The notes under the pieces: generated by a model | Seen by the model: the letters and a program-made list of their open reading frames with translations, nothing else | The model's database searches: none | Told to the model about the DNA's origin: nothing | Shown here: positions 31,756 through 40,783 of the stretch, piece after piece | Layout: each line of letters opens with the position of its first letter | Numbering within the stretch: position 1 is the first letter of the stretch | DNA from: Saccharomyces uvarum | Lineage: Eukaryota; Ascomycota; Saccharomycetes; Saccharomycetales; Saccharomycetaceae | Assembly (NCBI GenBank): GCA_947243795.1 | Contig: OX365939.1 | Coordinates: 248,001 to 312,000 of the forward strand | Reading direction: 5' to 3' | Length of the DNA: 64,000 nucleotides | Made by a program: the position numbers and the translations under genes

Positions 31756-32421
31756 ATGGCTAGAAGACCAGCTAGATGTTACAGATACCAAAAGAACAAG
31801 CCTTATCCAAAGTCTAGATACAACAGAGCTGTTCCAGACTCCAAGATCAGAATCTACGATCTAGGTAAGAAGAAGGCCACCGTCGATGAATTTCCATTGT
31901 GTGTCCATTTAGTTTCCAACGAATTGGAACAATTGTCTTCTGAAGCTTTGGAAGCTGCCCGTATTTGTGCCAACAAGTACATGACCACTGTCTCCGGTAG
32001 AGATGCTTTCCACTTGAGAGTCAGAGTCCATCCTTTCCACGTCTTGAGAATCAACAAAATGTTGTCTTGTGCCGGTGCGGATAGATTGCAACAAGGTATG
32101 AGAGGTGCCTGGGGTAAGCCTCACGGTTTGGCCGCTCGTGTCAGCATTGGTCAAATTATCTTCTCTGTCAGAACCAAGGACAACAACAAGGATGTTGTCG
32201 TTGAAGGTTTGAGAAGAGCCAGATACAAGTTCCCAGGTCAACAAAAGATCATCATGTCCAAGAAGTGGGGTTTCACCAACTTGGACAGACCAGACTACTT
32301 GAAGAAGGCCCAAGCCGGTGAAGTCAAGGATGACGGTTCTTTCGTTAAGTTCTTGTCCAGAAAGGGTTCTTTGGAACACAATGTCAGAGAATTCCCAGAA
32401 TACTTTGCTTCCCAAGCTTAA
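31756..32421 (+). CDS. RPL10: Large-subunit ribosomal protein uL16 (Rpl10)
   Basis: Rpl10/uL16 is an essential 60S protein next to the peptidyl transferase centre, loaded late in the cytoplasm, where it helps release Nmd3 and Tif6. The 221-residue product equals the S. cerevisiae length and looks almost unchanged ([20 protein letters not shown] start; [21 protein letters not shown]-site loop at about residues 100-119). Codon use is extremely biased toward preferred codons. Rap1 sites lie upstream. The antisense frame over the gene (the counterpart of YLR076C) is an overlap artefact. Confidence 0.99.
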   Translation: MARRPARCYRYQKNKPYPKSRYNRAVPDSKIRIYDLGKKKATVDEFPLCVHLVSNELEQLSSEALEAARICANKYMTTVSGRDAFHLRVRVHPFHVLRINKMLSCAGADRLQQGMRGAWGKPHGLAARVSIGQIIFSVRTKDNNKDVVVEGLRRARYKFPGQQKIIMSKKWGFTNLDRPDYLKKAQAGEVKDDGSFVKFLSRKGSLEHNVREFPEYFASQA

Positions 32422-32708
32422 ATTCTTTACTGAATCTGAACAAACAAAAAAATTTTTTCTTTTTACCATTTTTTGGCTTTTGAAAAAAAATGCTAGTTTT
32501 TTAAACAATAAATATATTTATACGTAATTGTAATACATATAATTATGTGTTTTTTTAAAGATTAACGTTGAGGAATAAACTTAGTATCAAGTGGGAAGAG
32601 AGACCTGCCAGCTTTTTTTATGTCAACAAAAAAAATCGGCGGTGACATCGAATTCATAAGGTGAACTAGACAGAAAGACAGCAACCGTAAGAGGGACGTA
32701 TACCGGTG

Positions 32709-34460
32709 ATGTCACTCAGATTATTGGCGAGAAGCCATCAACTTCTGCCCCGTCGCAACTGGTTCTTCCCCGTCAGGCAGTATGCCAAAGAACCTCAGTA
32801 CGATGAAGCCGACTTATTTGCAGAAAACATAAATCACGGTGCATATAAAGCCAAGAAAAGATCGTCTCAGGGCCAGTTCCAATGGCCTGAAAAGTCTGCT
32901 GAACAGATCTCAAAGGAAGCAGAACGGCAATGGGAAAGAATGGCTAAATTGTCTGCTGTTGGGCAGGGGATTTTTATCATCCTGCTAGTGGGTGGACTAG
33001 GATCCGCCTATTTGCGTTGGCCTGAATTGAAATCCTGGTGGTTAATCAAGATGAATGGAGGTCGTATAAACACAGTGCAAGAACAAAATGGACAGGACTC
33101 ATTGGAGAAACTGGTCAGGCAAAAGGCCAAGAATCTTCTAAGGGAGATCCCTCAGGTGCCCACCTTTCAACATGGAATAGACTATCCCGGTGTGTATATA
33201 TGGGGGAAATGCCATTCTAAAGATTCGTTGTTCCCCGTCAGAGTCCCCAACTTGGATAACCGTAAGTTTAGAGACATCCTACTGGCCCCCTCCGATGATT
33301 TCAACTGTAACTTCGCACTTGACGAAAAGGGCGATTTGATATCATGGGATGATTTGGGCCAAACGAAGACGTTATTGGCAGGTCAACATCTGACTTCAAT
33401 GAAGTACTCCAGCGACTATCTGTACGCGCTGAATAAAAAAGGTGAAATACTGGTCGTGCCGATAAGGACTCCGGCTCTGATTGCTTCGAAGCTGTCATCA
33501 AGAAGATCAAAGCTGTTGCCATGGAAAACCAAACAAAGATATGATTGGAAATTACGGACAGAGCAAGTATTTGATAGTAAAAATCGCGAAAATCGCGTAG
33601 TACAGTTCGATACTGGTAGCCACCATTTGGTATTGCTATCTAATCTAGGTAAAGCCTATTCATGTGCTACTGGGAATGATCAGAAACAGCCTCAAGTATC
33701 AAGGGGACAGTTTGGTATACCAACTTTTTCTCAATTTGATGAGTTCCCGCCTAATAATGAGCTATTCGAAATTGAACTACTAAACAAATACAAAAATGAA
33801 GGAGAGAACACTATTCAGAAAAGACAAATTGATAAGATTGCGTGCGGTTCTTATCATACACTAGCATTGGACCGCGATGGGGAGCTTTATGCCTTTGGTT
33901 GGAATAGGTTTGGGCAATTAGCGTTGCCTATCTCATACAATTTAGAGTACGTTTCATTCCCCAGATCAGTCAGGCATGTCTTCAAACCGCATTTCCCCGG
34001 GTTGACAAACTGGAAATGTGTGGACATCCACTGTGATGACGAAACCTCATTTGTGAACGTTCGTAGGCCGGGCGTGGTTCCAGACCATTATTATTTTGCA
34101 TTTGGTAATGGACTTTTCGGTGAATTGGGTAACAACACTTTCAAGAACTCACAGTGTGAGCCAATTAAACTTAAATTAGATAACAAGAAACTGGTCAACT
34201 GGAGTTGCGGTTCGCATACTGTCTTTGGTGAAACTGATCACGAACGTGAAGTAGTTGCTTGGGGTAATAACGACCACGGCCAACTAGGTATAGGAAAGAA
34301 AACCATGAAATGCGCCAAGCCAATGAATATTCCAGACGTATTGAAGCCCGGACAGGATACCACAGACCTAAACTCGATATACGACAGCAAATTCCGCTTA
34401 ACAAGCCAGCAACGTATTGTCACGAATGGAGATAAGAGTTGTATATATTGGCGAGTTTGA
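32709..34460 (+). CDS. FMP25: Mitochondrial inner membrane protein Fmp25 (RCC1-like repeats)
   Basis: Fmp25 is a mitochondrial inner membrane protein linked to assembly of respiratory complex III. The product is 583 residues from the ATG at 32709 (MSLRLLARSHQLLPRRNWFF), the S. cerevisiae length. It has an Arg-rich mitochondrial presequence (about 1-28), one transmembrane helix at about 86-106 (GIFIILLVGGLGSAYLRW) and a soluble RCC1-type beta-propeller with repeats such as CGSYHTLALDRDGELYAFGWNRFGQL, YYFAFGNGLFGELGNN and VVAWGNNDHGQLGIG. Confidence 0.95.
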   Translation: MSLRLLARSHQLLPRRNWFFPVRQYAKEPQYDEADLFAENINHGAYKAKKRSSQGQFQWPEKSAEQISKEAERQWERMAKLSAVGQGIFIILLVGGLGSAYLRWPELKSWWLIKMNGGRINTVQEQNGQDSLEKLVRQKAKNLLREIPQVPTFQHGIDYPGVYIWGKCHSKDSLFPVRVPNLDNRKFRDILLAPSDDFNCNFALDEKGDLISWDDLGQTKTLLAGQHLTSMKYSSDYLYALNKKGEILVVPIRTPALIASKLSSRRSKLLPWKTKQRYDWKLRTEQVFDSKNRENRVVQFDTGSHHLVLLSNLGKAYSCATGNDQKQPQVSRGQFGIPTFSQFDEFPPNNELFEIELLNKYKNEGENTIQKRQIDKIACGSYHTLALDRDGELYAFGWNRFGQLALPISYNLEYVSFPRSVRHVFKPHFPGLTNWKCVDIHCDDETSFVNVRRPGVVPDHYYFAFGNGLFGELGNNTFKNSQCEPIKLKLDNKKLVNWSCGSHTVFGETDHEREVVAWGNNDHGQLGIGKKTMKCAKPMNIPDVLKPGQDTTDLNSIYDSKFRLTSQQRIVTNGDKSCIYWRV

Positions 34461-34568
34461 AGATGAAGAAGAAAGGACGAGGTCCGCAATTTTTGCAGAC
34501 CCTTATAATGATGCATGTATATATGATATGTTTATTTATAAATAGAAACCAAGGTTACACGGTTATTT

Positions 34569-35392
34569 CTACCTTAACCATTTTAAGACAAAATAAATAC
34601 CTATGATTAAAAGGATTAATGCAATCCAAAAGACAAGTTTGTCTTTGAAAACTCTCTTGTTAATGGAAGCAATAGTTTGTTCCGAAACACCCAACGTTCT
34701 AAGGCCATTTGACATTTGATCTTGTACTTTGGATAAAATCTTGTTCTGTTCCATGATATCCTCGAATGATTGTTGACCCATTTCCAAGATGTAGTCCAAT
34801 TGAGCATTACCTCTTTCAAAAACCGTTTGCTCTTTCTGCAACCCTTGATACAGCGGTAGCCCCGCGCCTTTGCTGGACCCTTCTCTGCTATTTGCACTCG
34901 CCCCTCCAACGTTTCTTTTATTCATTATTGCCTCTGATGTGCTGAAGGGGTTATCAGACTCCATCATAGGAGATGCTCTCGTACCAAACAATTGGGTCCT
35001 GGAATTGGATTCGTTGTAAGACTGCTTTAGATCTTTGAATTTGGTTGTAAAATCTTGAAGATCCTGTGTCAAGGTCGCTAATCTATTGGCGAACTTGGGA
35101 TCGATCTCTTCCGCATTGGTATCTTCTTTATATCTGTTTAGATGCTCTCCATATTGCTTGATTGTCTTTTCCAAAGAGACTAACGTCGCAGAGATAGACC
35201 CCTGCAAAGAAATGGGGGCAGTTAAAGAGTTTTTTTCAAACCTAGCCAACTCTTGCTGGAGTTGGTTTTTCTGTTTCACAGCATGATTGTAAAGAGCGTT
35301 CTATTTATTAATGTAAATAACAACACCGGTGTTAGTAAGTCTTATTTCGCGGGACAAAAAACGAAAGACATCCATCGATCACAACATACCAT
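34569..35392 (-). CDS. BOS1: ER-Golgi v-SNARE Bos1, spliced
   Basis: Bos1 is a Qb-SNARE of ER-Golgi transport, acting with Sec22, Bet1 and Sed5. Exon 1 is only the ATG (35390-35392). Exon 2 is 34569-35300, beginning AAC GCT CTT TAC ([18 protein letters not shown]). Together they give 244 residues, the S. cerevisiae length. A SNARE motif lies at about 150-218 ([20 protein letters not shown] onward), followed by a C-terminal membrane anchor [19 protein letters not shown]. There is no in-frame ATG near the NALYN block without splicing, so the intron is needed. It is divergent from SIC1. Confidence 0.96.
35301..35389 (-). other. BOS1 spliceosomal intron
   Basis: An 89-nt intron on the minus strand. 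The 5' site GTATGT (35389-35384) directly follows the ATG, the exact branch box TACTAAC is at 35337-35331, and the 3' site AATAG ends at 35301. All three signals are consensus. Removing it joins ATG to AAC GCT and restores the known Bos1 N-terminus [10 protein letters not shown]. Confidence 0.96.
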
Positions 35393-35646
35393 TCCCCTAA
35401 ACTAATTCGTCTTAGTTAAAATACTATTCGCACTATTGCCGTGTCTTCTCCCTTCATTAAGAGTGTCGATCCTTTCTATTATAGCCAGCACACTGAAAAA
35501 TTTCAATGGCTGGCTCGTTCTCGCGTCGCAACTTTTGGCATTTATAAAAAGAGAGAGGCATGTTCAAAGAACCAGATACGGATACTGTAAATCAAACATC
35601 GCTCAACGCAGTTTTGATCCCAGAATCAGGGACTACTACACAATCA
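35393..35646 (+). promoter_or_regulatory. SIC1 promoter with Swi5/Ace2-type sites
   Basis: GCCAGCA at 35484-35490 fits the Swi5/Ace2 consensus RCCAGCR, and an inverted GCCAGC core lies at 35509-35514. An RRPE-like TGAAAAATTTC sits between them at 35494-35504. A TATA element (TATAAAAA) lies at 35543-35550, about 100 bp before the SIC1 ATG. SIC1 is a known late-M/G1 Swi5/Ace2 target. Confidence 0.6.
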
Positions 35647-36504
35647 ATGACACCCTCCACGCCACCCAGATCGAGAGGCACTAGGTATCTTACGCAGCCC
35701 AACGCCAATGCAGGTTCTAACGGGATAATGCAACCGCAAAGGACCCCTCAAAAGCCTTCGCAGAATTTGGTCCCTGTGACTCCGTCGACAGCTAGGCCGT
35801 TCAAGAATGCACCACTACTAGCGCCTCCCAATGCGAGCATGGGTATGACTTCCCCATTCAATGGGCTTACTTCACCTCAACGCTCACCTTTCCCGAAATC
35901 TTCAGTCAAGAGAACACTATTTCAATTTGAAAGTCACGATGACGGGATAGTAAGGGAGGAGCAGAAACCGTTGGGCCGTGTGAATAGAATGTTGTTTCCT
36001 ACCGAAGGTTTGCAGCAGAATGAAGATCAGGAGGAGGAGGAGGAGGAGGAAGAAGCGCTGCTCCCCCCCAGCAGACCCACCTCTGCCAGGCAGCTGCACT
36101 TATCACTCGATAGAAATGAACTTGATGAATCGTACAGAAAGAAGATCATTAAAGATGTACCCGGTACGCCCAGCGACAAAGTGATAACGTTTGAACTGGC
36201 CAAGAATTGGAACAACTATTCTCCACAAAACGGAACCAGTAGCCAAGAAAGTGGAGACGAGGAAGACGACATCATCAGATCAGCACAAGTGGGTAAAAAT
36301 CCCTTCGTATCGGATGAAGCGGTCACTCAAGAGATTAGGAGTGAACGCAAGAGCGCATTATTAAGGGAAAACCCGGATATAGAAGATGTGATAACGTATG
36401 TTAATAAGAAGGGCGAAGTGGTAGAGAAACGAAGGCTGACTGATGAAGAGAAACGAAGGTTCAAACCAAGAGCATTGTTTCAAACTGGGGATCAAGAGCA
36501 TTGA
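35647..36504 (+). CDS. SIC1: CDK inhibitor Sic1
   Basis: Sic1 inhibits Clb-Cdc28 in G1; multisite phosphorylation recruits SCF-Cdc4 and its destruction allows S phase. The product is 285 residues (S. cerevisiae 284). Starting at 35647, the CDK sites fall at T2, T5, T33, T45, S69, S76 and S80, the same numbers as in S. cerevisiae, which fixes this start. An in-frame ATG at 35560 would add 29 residues, but it lies only 10 bp after the TATA element, probably upstream of transcription. The inhibitory C-terminus includes VPGTPSDKVITFELAKNW and ENPDIEDVITYVNKKGEVVE. An acidic Glu run lies at about 122-133. Confidence 0.97.
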   Translation: MTPSTPPRSRGTRYLTQPNANAGSNGIMQPQRTPQKPSQNLVPVTPSTARPFKNAPLLAPPNASMGMTSPFNGLTSPQRSPFPKSSVKRTLFQFESHDDGIVREEQKPLGRVNRMLFPTEGLQQNEDQEEEEEEEEALLPPSRPTSARQLHLSLDRNELDESYRKKIIKDVPGTPSDKVITFELAKNWNNYSPQNGTSSQESGDEEDDIIRSAQVGKNPFVSDEAVTQEIRSERKSALLRENPDIEDVITYVNKKGEVVEKRRLTDEEKRRFKPRALFQTGDQEH

Positions 36505-36817
36505 AGAAGAAATTTTCGGAACCATTTATTTATTTACTTACTTATTGTACATTTTTCTTCAAAGGGGGCATCAACATTAACATTTTACATATTACAACAT
36601 ATACAGGATATTTTATACTTCAACATAAACAGGATTTTACGTTTTTTCTTTGATTTCATCTTGCCATTTCTTTTTACCTTTTTTGAATATTTTACATACT
36701 ATTGTAATATATGTCAAAGCGAGTTTAGGGGAGGATCGTTACAAGAAAGATAGCTTCTTCTACACAGCGTTTGGAAGAAAAATGCTGGGAAAATAGCCCG
36801 GAAATACATTCAGGAAG
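36505..36817. other. SIC1 3' region and EMP46 promoter
   Basis: This is an AT-rich tandem spacer. The SIC1 3' end probably lies around 36520-36610, where TTTATTTATTTACTTACTTA and TA-rich repeats occur. I see no clear activator site or gene in it. Confidence 0.45.
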
Positions 36818-38089
36818 ATGAATCTGATCAATGATTTAATATGGCTGTACGTGTGTATATGGATAGTGCAGGCCAAAGTGACATCCAGCGATGCATTGAA
36901 ATGGAATAGAGACTTTTCGTTGCCCAACTTACTAGAATTGACAGATCCGCAAAAGGAACTTTCGCAGTGGTCGTTAAAGGACAAAGTGAAGCTTGAAGAG
37001 GGCAGGTTTGTTTTGACCCCTGGGAAGAACACAAAGGGCTCGCTTTGGCTGAAGCCAGATTACAGAATCCAGGATGCATTGACAGTAGAATGGACGTTTA
37101 GAAGTTTTGGGTTCAGAGGTAGCACCAAGGGCGGGCTTGCGTTTTGGTTCAAACAGGGGAATTCAGGAGATGGTACGGAGGTATTTGGCGGAAGCTCCAA
37201 GAAGTTTGATGGGTTGATGATTCTGTTACGTTTAGATGACAAGTTAGGCGAAAGTGTGACAGCATATCTGAATGACGGAGCTACAAACTTCGATGCTAAG
37301 AGCGCTTCGCATTTTGCGTCGTGCCTATTTCAATACCAGGATTCCATGGTACCATCTACATTAAGGTTGACATATGACCCGCAGGACGATCACTTATTGA
37401 AGTTGCAAATGGACAATAGAGTGTGTTTCCAGACAAGGAAGATCAAATTCATGGATAAGACCCCGTTCAGAATTGGGGCGAGTGCCGTGAACGATGCATC
37501 CAAAGAGTCGTTTGAAATTTTGAAGATGAAGCTTTATGATGGAGTCATCGAAGACTCGCTTATTCCTAACGTGAACCCGATGGGCCAGCCTAGGGTGGTT
37601 ACCAAAGTAGTCAATACACAAACGGGCGAAGAGAGTTTCAAGGAAAGGATGCCCTTCTACGACAAGGGAGAGAGCATAACGAGTAACGAGCTTTTCGAGA
37701 AGATGAACAGGTTGGAAGGGAAAATCATGGCCAATGACATCAACCCGCTGCTCACCAAGATGAACAAGATTGTGGAGAATGAGCGTGAACTGTTTGAGCA
37801 ATTAAGACAAGTGCTTGATCTTAACAAAGCGGGAGGAGGAGGGCTGGACCTGGGCGATGACAGTTTCAAAGATTTCCTGTCGATGAACGCAAACCTAGAC
37901 AAACTAATAAAGGAGCAACAAAGATTCCGGCTAGAGTCCAAGCTGCACGGCGAGGGGGGTGGTGGCGGCCATAGCGAGATCTTCTCCAAGATAATTCTTT
38001 GGCTGGTCCCGTTGATTTTCGCTATGATCACATTGACGTACTATATGTTCAGAATAAACCAAGACATCAAGAAAGTCAAGCTTTTGTAG
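36818..38089 (+). CDS. EMP46: ER-Golgi cargo lectin Emp46
   Basis: Emp46 is an L-type lectin (ERGIC-53/VIP36 family) of COPII vesicles, paralogue of Emp47, that cycles between ER and Golgi carrying glycoproteins. The product is 423 residues (S. cerevisiae about 444). It has a signal peptide (about 1-22, LIWLYVCIWIVQA), a lectin domain at about 30-250 (KGSLWLKPDYRIQDALTVEW, GGLAFWFKQG, LRLTYDP), a lumenal coiled coil (about 285-375) with a Gly-rich stretch, one transmembrane helix at about 389-410 (IILWLVPLIFAMITLTYYMF) and the cytosolic tail ending KKVKLL, a di-lysine type retrieval signal. Confidence 0.94.
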   Translation: MNLINDLIWLYVCIWIVQAKVTSSDALKWNRDFSLPNLLELTDPQKELSQWSLKDKVKLEEGRFVLTPGKNTKGSLWLKPDYRIQDALTVEWTFRSFGFRGSTKGGLAFWFKQGNSGDGTEVFGGSSKKFDGLMILLRLDDKLGESVTAYLNDGATNFDAKSASHFASCLFQYQDSMVPSTLRLTYDPQDDHLLKLQMDNRVCFQTRKIKFMDKTPFRIGASAVNDASKESFEILKMKLYDGVIEDSLIPNVNPMGQPRVVTKVVNTQTGEESFKERMPFYDKGESITSNELFEKMNRLEGKIMANDINPLLTKMNKIVENERELFEQLRQVLDLNKAGGGGLDLGDDSFKDFLSMNANLDKLIKEQQRFRLESKLHGEGGGGGHSEIFSKIILWLVPLIFAMITLTYYMFRINQDIKKVKLL

Positions 38090-39061
38090 GCTCTTATTTG
38101 CTTCTGTTTGTTATAACCGTCTACGCAATACATAAAAACATACGTACATATATTTACATGTCTATATAAGGATAGTGTAATTTTGTTTCGGGGACATTTA
38201 ATAAAACGCGACAGTAATTCGGACAAAATATAAATTTTATATTTCATATTTACGATTGCGATGGCGCAATCAGCGATGCCCTTAAGTGCAATACTGGGTC
38301 ATCAGGCCATATCCGCTACGGGTTCTCCAACTGGCAGGCACATACTTACACATGCCCCCGCAACCGCACCAGATCCGGAAGACCACAGAGAACAGGAGAA
38401 TACCAGATCCAGATCACAAGAACACCAGAACACAGGCCGGAAGGACTCCAACCAGCCGCACACCTGATTTGTAGCCAGTAAGTTCGCACCTAACTCCAAT
38501 AAATTGCAGCATATATCCTGCAATAACACACTGAGAGTTGGGTCTTGGACGGCCGATTATAGTCCGTTTGTCGCCGAAAAGTCCCCTTGAGGTCACGTGC
38601 ACCTAAGATCATCCCTTGAGCAGCTTTCCGCCCAGAAATCAAGGAAGGGGTGGCACCGGCAGGCACCGGCGGCCACCAGTCCGTGCGGCGGGGTCTGTGA
38701 CATTCAGGGGCCAGGGTGCCTTTGATGATATCGCTGCAGGGCACGGACTCGGAGAGGACCACTCCGAGAAGAGGTTTGTTAAGCCATTCTCTGCGCTAAA
38801 AAAAAGTAAAGTGGATTAAGCTCCTAGTGGAAAGTTAAGAGTGTGTACACTTCCAGATATGCACAACGTGCTAGGCAGCTATTGTTCGAAGGAGGGATGT
38901 GTTGCGGAGTACAATGCGGAGGTAGTATGGGGCTTGCAGACATATATAAACTCTAGTCATTCGGCTGAAAATAAGCTAGAATCTATCTCCTTCTCTTTCT
39001 ATCTACATCTCATCATCCAACAATATCAACAATACAATATTATAATATACACACATTCACA
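38090..39061 (+). promoter_or_regulatory. GAL2 copy a promoter with three Gal4 sites
   Basis: Three perfect CGG-N11-CCG sites are present: 38550-38566 (CGGCCGATTATAGTCCG), 38667-38683 (CGGCGGCCACCAGTCCG) and 38750-38766 (CGGAGAGGACCACTCCG). A Mig1-like GCGGGG lies at 38688-38693 just after the second site, and a CACGTG E-box is near 38594-38599. The TATA box is TATATAAA at 38943-38950, about 112 bp before the ATG. The stretch 38260-38770 is clearly more GC-rich than the surroundings. The first part should hold the EMP46 terminator. I see no gene here; a short open frame at 38261-38467 is judged spurious. Confidence 0.88.
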
Positions 39062-40783
39062 ATGGCTTTTGAAGAAAAAGCAAAGCCTATTGTTCCACAG
39101 CAACCCCAAGCTGCTGATGAACTGGTGTCTTCGTTAAGTAATGACTCCCACTTAAGCGCACCATCTCAAAAATATTCCAATGACGAATTGAAGGCCGGCG
39201 AGGTCGAGCCTGAAATGTCGCACACTGCGCCCATGGAGCTACCCCTAAAGCCCATGTCCGAATATGTCACAGTTTCTCTACTGTGTCTGTGTGTTGCCTT
39301 TGGTGGCTTCATGTTTGGTTGGGATACCGGTACTATTTCCGGGTTTGTTGCCCAAACAGACTTCTTGAGAAGATTTGGTATGAAACATAAGGACGGTACC
39401 TACTACTTGTCCAATGTCAGAATTGGGTTAATTGTCGCCATTTTTAACATCGGTTGTGCCTTCGGTGGTATCATTTTGTCCAAATGTGGTGATTTGTATG
39501 GCCGTAAGAAGGGTCTTTTCATCGTCATTATTGTTTATATCATTGGTATCATCATCCAAATCGCCTCAGTCGATAAGTGGTACCAGTATTTCATCGGAAG
39601 AATTATCTCTGGTCTAGGTGTTGGTGGCATTGCTGTCCTGTGTCCTATGCTGATCTCTGAGATTGCTCCAAAGCAGTTGAGAGGTACCTTGGTTTCCTGT
39701 TACCAATTGATGATCACGGCCGGTATCTTCTTGGGTTACTGTACTAATTACGGTACTAAGAACTATTCGAACTCGGTTCAATGGAGGGTTCCATTGGGAC
39801 TGTGTTTCGCTTGGTCATTGTTTATGATTTTTGCATTGACTTTAGTCCCTGAATCTCCACGTTTCCTATGTGAGGTTAACAAAGTCGAGGAGGCCAAGCG
39901 CTCCATTGCTAAGTCCAACAAGGTGTCTGCGGAAGACCCAGCTGTTCAAGCCGAATTAGACTTGATTATGGCCGGTGTTGAAGCTGAAAAATTGGCCGGT
40001 AATGCATCATGGGGTGAACTATTCTCCACCAGAACCAAGGTGTTCCAGCGTTTGTTAATGGGTGTCCTTGTTCAAATGTTCCAACAATTGACCGGTAACA
40101 ACTATTTCTTCTACTACGGTACCATTATTTTCAAGTCGGTTGGTTTGAGTGATTCGTTCCAAACATCTATTGTCATTGGTATCGTCAATTTTGCATCTAC
40201 TTTCTTCAGTTTATGGACTGTCGAGAAATTAGGACGTCGTAAGTGTCTATTGTTGGGTGCCGCCTCTATGATGGCCTGTATGGTTATTTACGCCTCAGTG
40301 GGTGTGACCAGATTATATCCAAATGGTAAGAGCCACCCATCGTCAAAGGGTGCTGGTAACTGTATGATTTGTTTCACCTCGTTCTATCTTTTCTGTTATG
40401 CCACTACTTGGGCCCCAGTCGCCTGGGTCATTACTGCTGAGTCGTTCCCATTGAGAGTGAAGTCCAAGTGTATGGCATTAGCCTCTGCTTCTAACTGGGT
40501 TTGGGGGTTCTTGATTGCATTTTTCACTCCATTCATCACCTCTGCCATTAACTTCTACTACGGTTACGTTTTCGTGGGCTGTTTGTGTGCCATGTTCTTC
40601 TATGTGTTTTTCTTTGTTCCAGAAACCAAAGGGTTGTCATTGGAAGAAATTCAAGAACTATGGGAAGAAGGTGTTCTACCATGGAAATCTGCAGGCTGGG
40701 TGCCTTCATCTAGAAGAGGTGCTGACTACGATTTAGAAGGTCTGCAACATGATGACAAACCATGGTACAAAGCCATGTTATAA
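39062..40783 (+). CDS. GAL2: Galactose permease Gal2, copy a
   Basis: Gal2 is the plasma-membrane galactose/glucose facilitator of the HXT sugar-porter family (MFS, 12 transmembrane helices). The product is 573 residues (S. cerevisiae 574). Its N-terminal tail ([27 protein letters not shown]) closely follows S. cerevisiae Gal2, marking it as the positional and tail-level orthologue. Sugar-porter motifs include [35 protein letters not shown] and PETKG. The tyrosine and tryptophan known to set galactose recognition in S. cerevisiae Gal2 (Y446, W455) are kept in [11 protein letters not shown]. From codon 58 to the stop it is nearly identical to the second copy. Confidence 0.97.
   Translation: MAFEEKAKPIVPQQPQAADELVSSLSNDSHLSAPSQKYSNDELKAGEVEPEMSHTAPMELPLKPMSEYVTVSLLCLCVAFGGFMFGWDTGTISGFVAQTDFLRRFGMKHKDGTYYLSNVRIGLIVAIFNIGCAFGGIILSKCGDLYGRKKGLFIVIIVYIIGIIIQIASVDKWYQYFIGRIISGLGVGGIAVLCPMLISEIAPKQLRGTLVSCYQLMITAGIFLGYCTNYGTKNYSNSVQWRVPLGLCFAWSLFMIFALTLVPESPRFLCEVNKVEEAKRSIAKSNKVSAEDPAVQAELDLIMAGVEAEKLAGNASWGELFSTRTKVFQRLLMGVLVQMFQQLTGNNYFFYYGTIIFKSVGLSDSFQTSIVIGIVNFASTFFSLWTVEKLGRRKCLLLGAASMMACMVIYASVGVTRLYPNGKSHPSSKGAGNCMICFTSFYLFCYATTWAPVAWVITAESFPLRVKSKCMALASASNWVWGFLIAFFTPFITSAINFYYGYVFVGCLCAMFFYVFFFVPETKGLSLEEIQELWEEGVLPWKSAGWVPSSRRGADYDLEGLQHDDKPWYKAML
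39233..40783 (+). repeat. GAL2 core repeat, unit 1 (partner 42696-44246)
   Basis: This is a 1551 bp direct repeat at a constant offset of 3463 bp, without indels. I count about 18 base differences by eye (about 1.2 per cent), giving four residue changes. Six of the differences fall in the last 35 bp. Identity begins abruptly at ATGGAGCTACCCCT (codon 58 here, 54 in the partner) and stops at the stop codon; the flanks do not align. Confidence 0.95.

Noticed and set aside
31909-32508. A 199-codon minus-strand frame over RPL10
   Set aside because: A shadow of the strongly codon-biased RPL10 gene; such antisense frames are common over ribosomal protein genes and the S. cerevisiae counterpart is classed as dubious.
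38261-38467. A 68-codon plus-strand frame in the GAL2 copy a upstream region
   Set aside because: Low-complexity content (His, Thr, Glu, Gln) in a GC-rich promoter, unlike any known family; most likely noise.
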